Source of the DNA: Zymomonas sp.
Lineage (GTDB): Bacteria > Pseudomonadota > Alphaproteobacteria > Sphingomonadales > Sphingomonadaceae
Length of the DNA: 5,970 nucleotides
Assembly: GCA_027489105.1 (NCBI GenBank)
Contig: JAIYAJ010000600.1
Location: 1-5,970, forward strand
Direction: 5' to 3'
Part shown: positions 5,414 to 5,970 of the stretch, in pieces
Layout: each line of letters opens with the position of its first letter
Numbering within the stretch: the stretch's first letter is position 1
Position numbers and translations under genes: made by a program
The notes under the pieces: generated by a model
The model's input: the letters and a program-made list of their open reading frames with translations, nothing else
Database searches by the model: none
Told to the model about the DNA's origin: nothing

Positions 5414-5970
5414 GGTTCGGCTGTGTAGGTGCCGATCGCTGGGACGAGGTGTGCGACCTGCTGCTGCCGGCGATCCGGCGGGGTCGCGATCATCGGCCCG
5501 ACGAAGTGCTGGCCGAAATCCGGGACGGCCGGGCGCAGCTGTGGATCGCGACCGACGGCGTGCCGCGCGTGGCGGTGGTGACGCGGATCCGGCGCAGCCT
5601 GGACGGCGCGATCTGCGAGATCTGGCTGACCGGCGGGACCGGACGCCGATCATGGCTCCATTTCCTGAAGACCATCGAAGCGGCCGCGCGCGAGCATGGC
5701 TGCGTAGCGATGGAGATTGTCGGACGTGCCGGGTGGAAGCGGGTGTTGCCCGACTATCGTCAGACCGCCGTCATTCTCCGCAAACCCCTGACCGAGGACA
5801 AGCATCATGGGCAGCAGCAAGAGCAAGCAGAAGACCGAACCCTGGGCGCCGGCACAGCCCTATATCCTGAACGGGATGAAGCAGACGCAGAGCGTCTTCG
5901 ATGCCAATCAGCCGCGCCTGCAGGAGATGTCGAGGACGGCGCAGGACGCCTTTCTGGACGTCGCCAAGAC
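5410..5970 (+). CDS. GNAT-like (acetyltransferase-fold) phage protein, frame open to the edge
   Basis: The ATG at 5410 overlaps the preceding TGA (ATGA). The first 127 residues have the shape of a small GNAT (N-acyltransferase) protein: a start MRFGCVGADRWDEVCDLLLP, a central strand pair (AQLWIATDGVPRVAVVTRI, 42-60), a strand and turn (CEIWLTGGTGRRSW, 69-82) where GNATs bind acetyl-CoA, a helix, then CVAMEIVGRAGWKRVLPDYR (98-117) and VILRKPL, like the last strands of the fold. The usual acetyl-CoA signature Q/R-x-x-G-x-G/A is present only in degenerate form (Leu-Thr-Gly-Gly-Thr-Gly, 73-78, no Gln/Arg first), so activity is uncertain. Related small proteins are often found beside podovirus tail genes. 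Oddly, no stop codon occurs in this frame up to 5970, 164 bases into the next gene. Residues after about 127 have codon use unlike the rest and look like run-on; see the findings. Confidence 0.62.
   Translation, partial: MRFGCVGADRWDEVCDLLLPAIRRGRDHRPDEVLAEIRDGRAQLWIATDGVPRVAVVTRIRRSLDGAICEIWLTGGTGRRSWLHFLKTIEAAAREHGCVAMEIVGRAGWKRVLPDYRQTAVILRKPLTEDKHHGQQQEQAEDRTLGAGTALYPERDEADAERLRCQSAAPAGDVEDGAGRLSGRRQD
5807..5970 (+). CDS. Virion or tail-region protein of unknown role, N-terminal part
   Basis: The start ATG at 5807 has GAGGA eight bases upstream (5794-5798). The visible 54 residues begin MGSSKSKQKTEPWAPAQPYI, continue with LNGMKQTQSVFDANQPRLQ and go on in a helical, Gln/Ala-rich manner. 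I recognise the Lys-Ser-Lys-x-x-x-x-x-PWxPxQPYI opening from phage proteins annotated only as hypothetical or tail proteins. In P22 order this place would hold the ejected proteins gp7/gp20/gp16; a Gln/Ala-rich chain would fit that class, but this is speculation. GC-rich third codon positions support this frame over the one open from 5410. The gene continues beyond the window. Confidence 0.72.
   Translation, partial: MGSSKSKQKTEPWAPAQPYILNGMKQTQSVFDANQPRLQEMSRTAQDAFLDVAK

Noticed and set aside
5280..5870. A 196-codon plus-strand frame across the 75-aa and GNAT-like genes
   Set aside because: It is Arg/Ser/Gly/Ala-rich low-complexity translation, has no family resemblance, and conflicts with two coupled genes that carry recognisable motifs.
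1..5970. CRISPR arrays, tRNA genes, or phage attachment sites
   Set aside because: I saw no regularly spaced repeats, no tRNA-like cloverleaf, and no integrase or direct repeat that could mark an attachment site.

Overview
The window reads as part of the virion-assembly (late) module of a short-tailed (podovirus-type) phage or prophage in a GC-rich bacterium. Strong GC at codon third positions, frequent TAT for Tyr, and capsid, tail and transposase proteins of a type I associate with alphaproteobacteria suggest a sphingomonad-like host. That host assignment is inference from style, not a database result.

Layout, left to right. Positions 1-42 (minus strand) are the first 14 codons of a transposase that resembles the IS1182/IS5-like elements of alphaproteobacteria. 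The outer end of that element probably lies near 100-125. A short non-coding stretch with a perfect 15-bp palindrome (178-192) follows, then an unrecognised 145-residue protein (237-674). From 836 onward comes a compact, all-plus-strand structural block: scaffolding protein (836-1723), P22-type major capsid protein (1736-2983), a strong intrinsic terminator (3011-3040), a head-tail adaptor-like protein (3054-3758), a propeller-like tail/DNA-stabilisation protein (3762-5189), a 75-residue virion-type protein (5186-5413), a GNAT-like protein (from 5410) and the start of a further virion gene (from 5807).

The order scaffold, coat, adaptor, gp10-like matches phage P22 (genes 8-5-4-10), which suggests that the genes at the right edge begin the region coding for other virion or ejected proteins. 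The scaffold and coat are expected to co-assemble the procapsid; the adaptor and gp10-like protein would close the portal and build the tail. The portal and terminase genes expected on the left are not in the window, and an insertion sequence lies on that side. It is therefore unclear whether the phage is intact.

The points most worth a second look are the terminator placed directly between coat and adaptor, the GNAT-like frame that has no stop before the window ends although the next gene starts inside it, the insertion sequence next to the morphogenesis block, and the orphan 145-residue gene. I found no clear evidence of a wholly new system.
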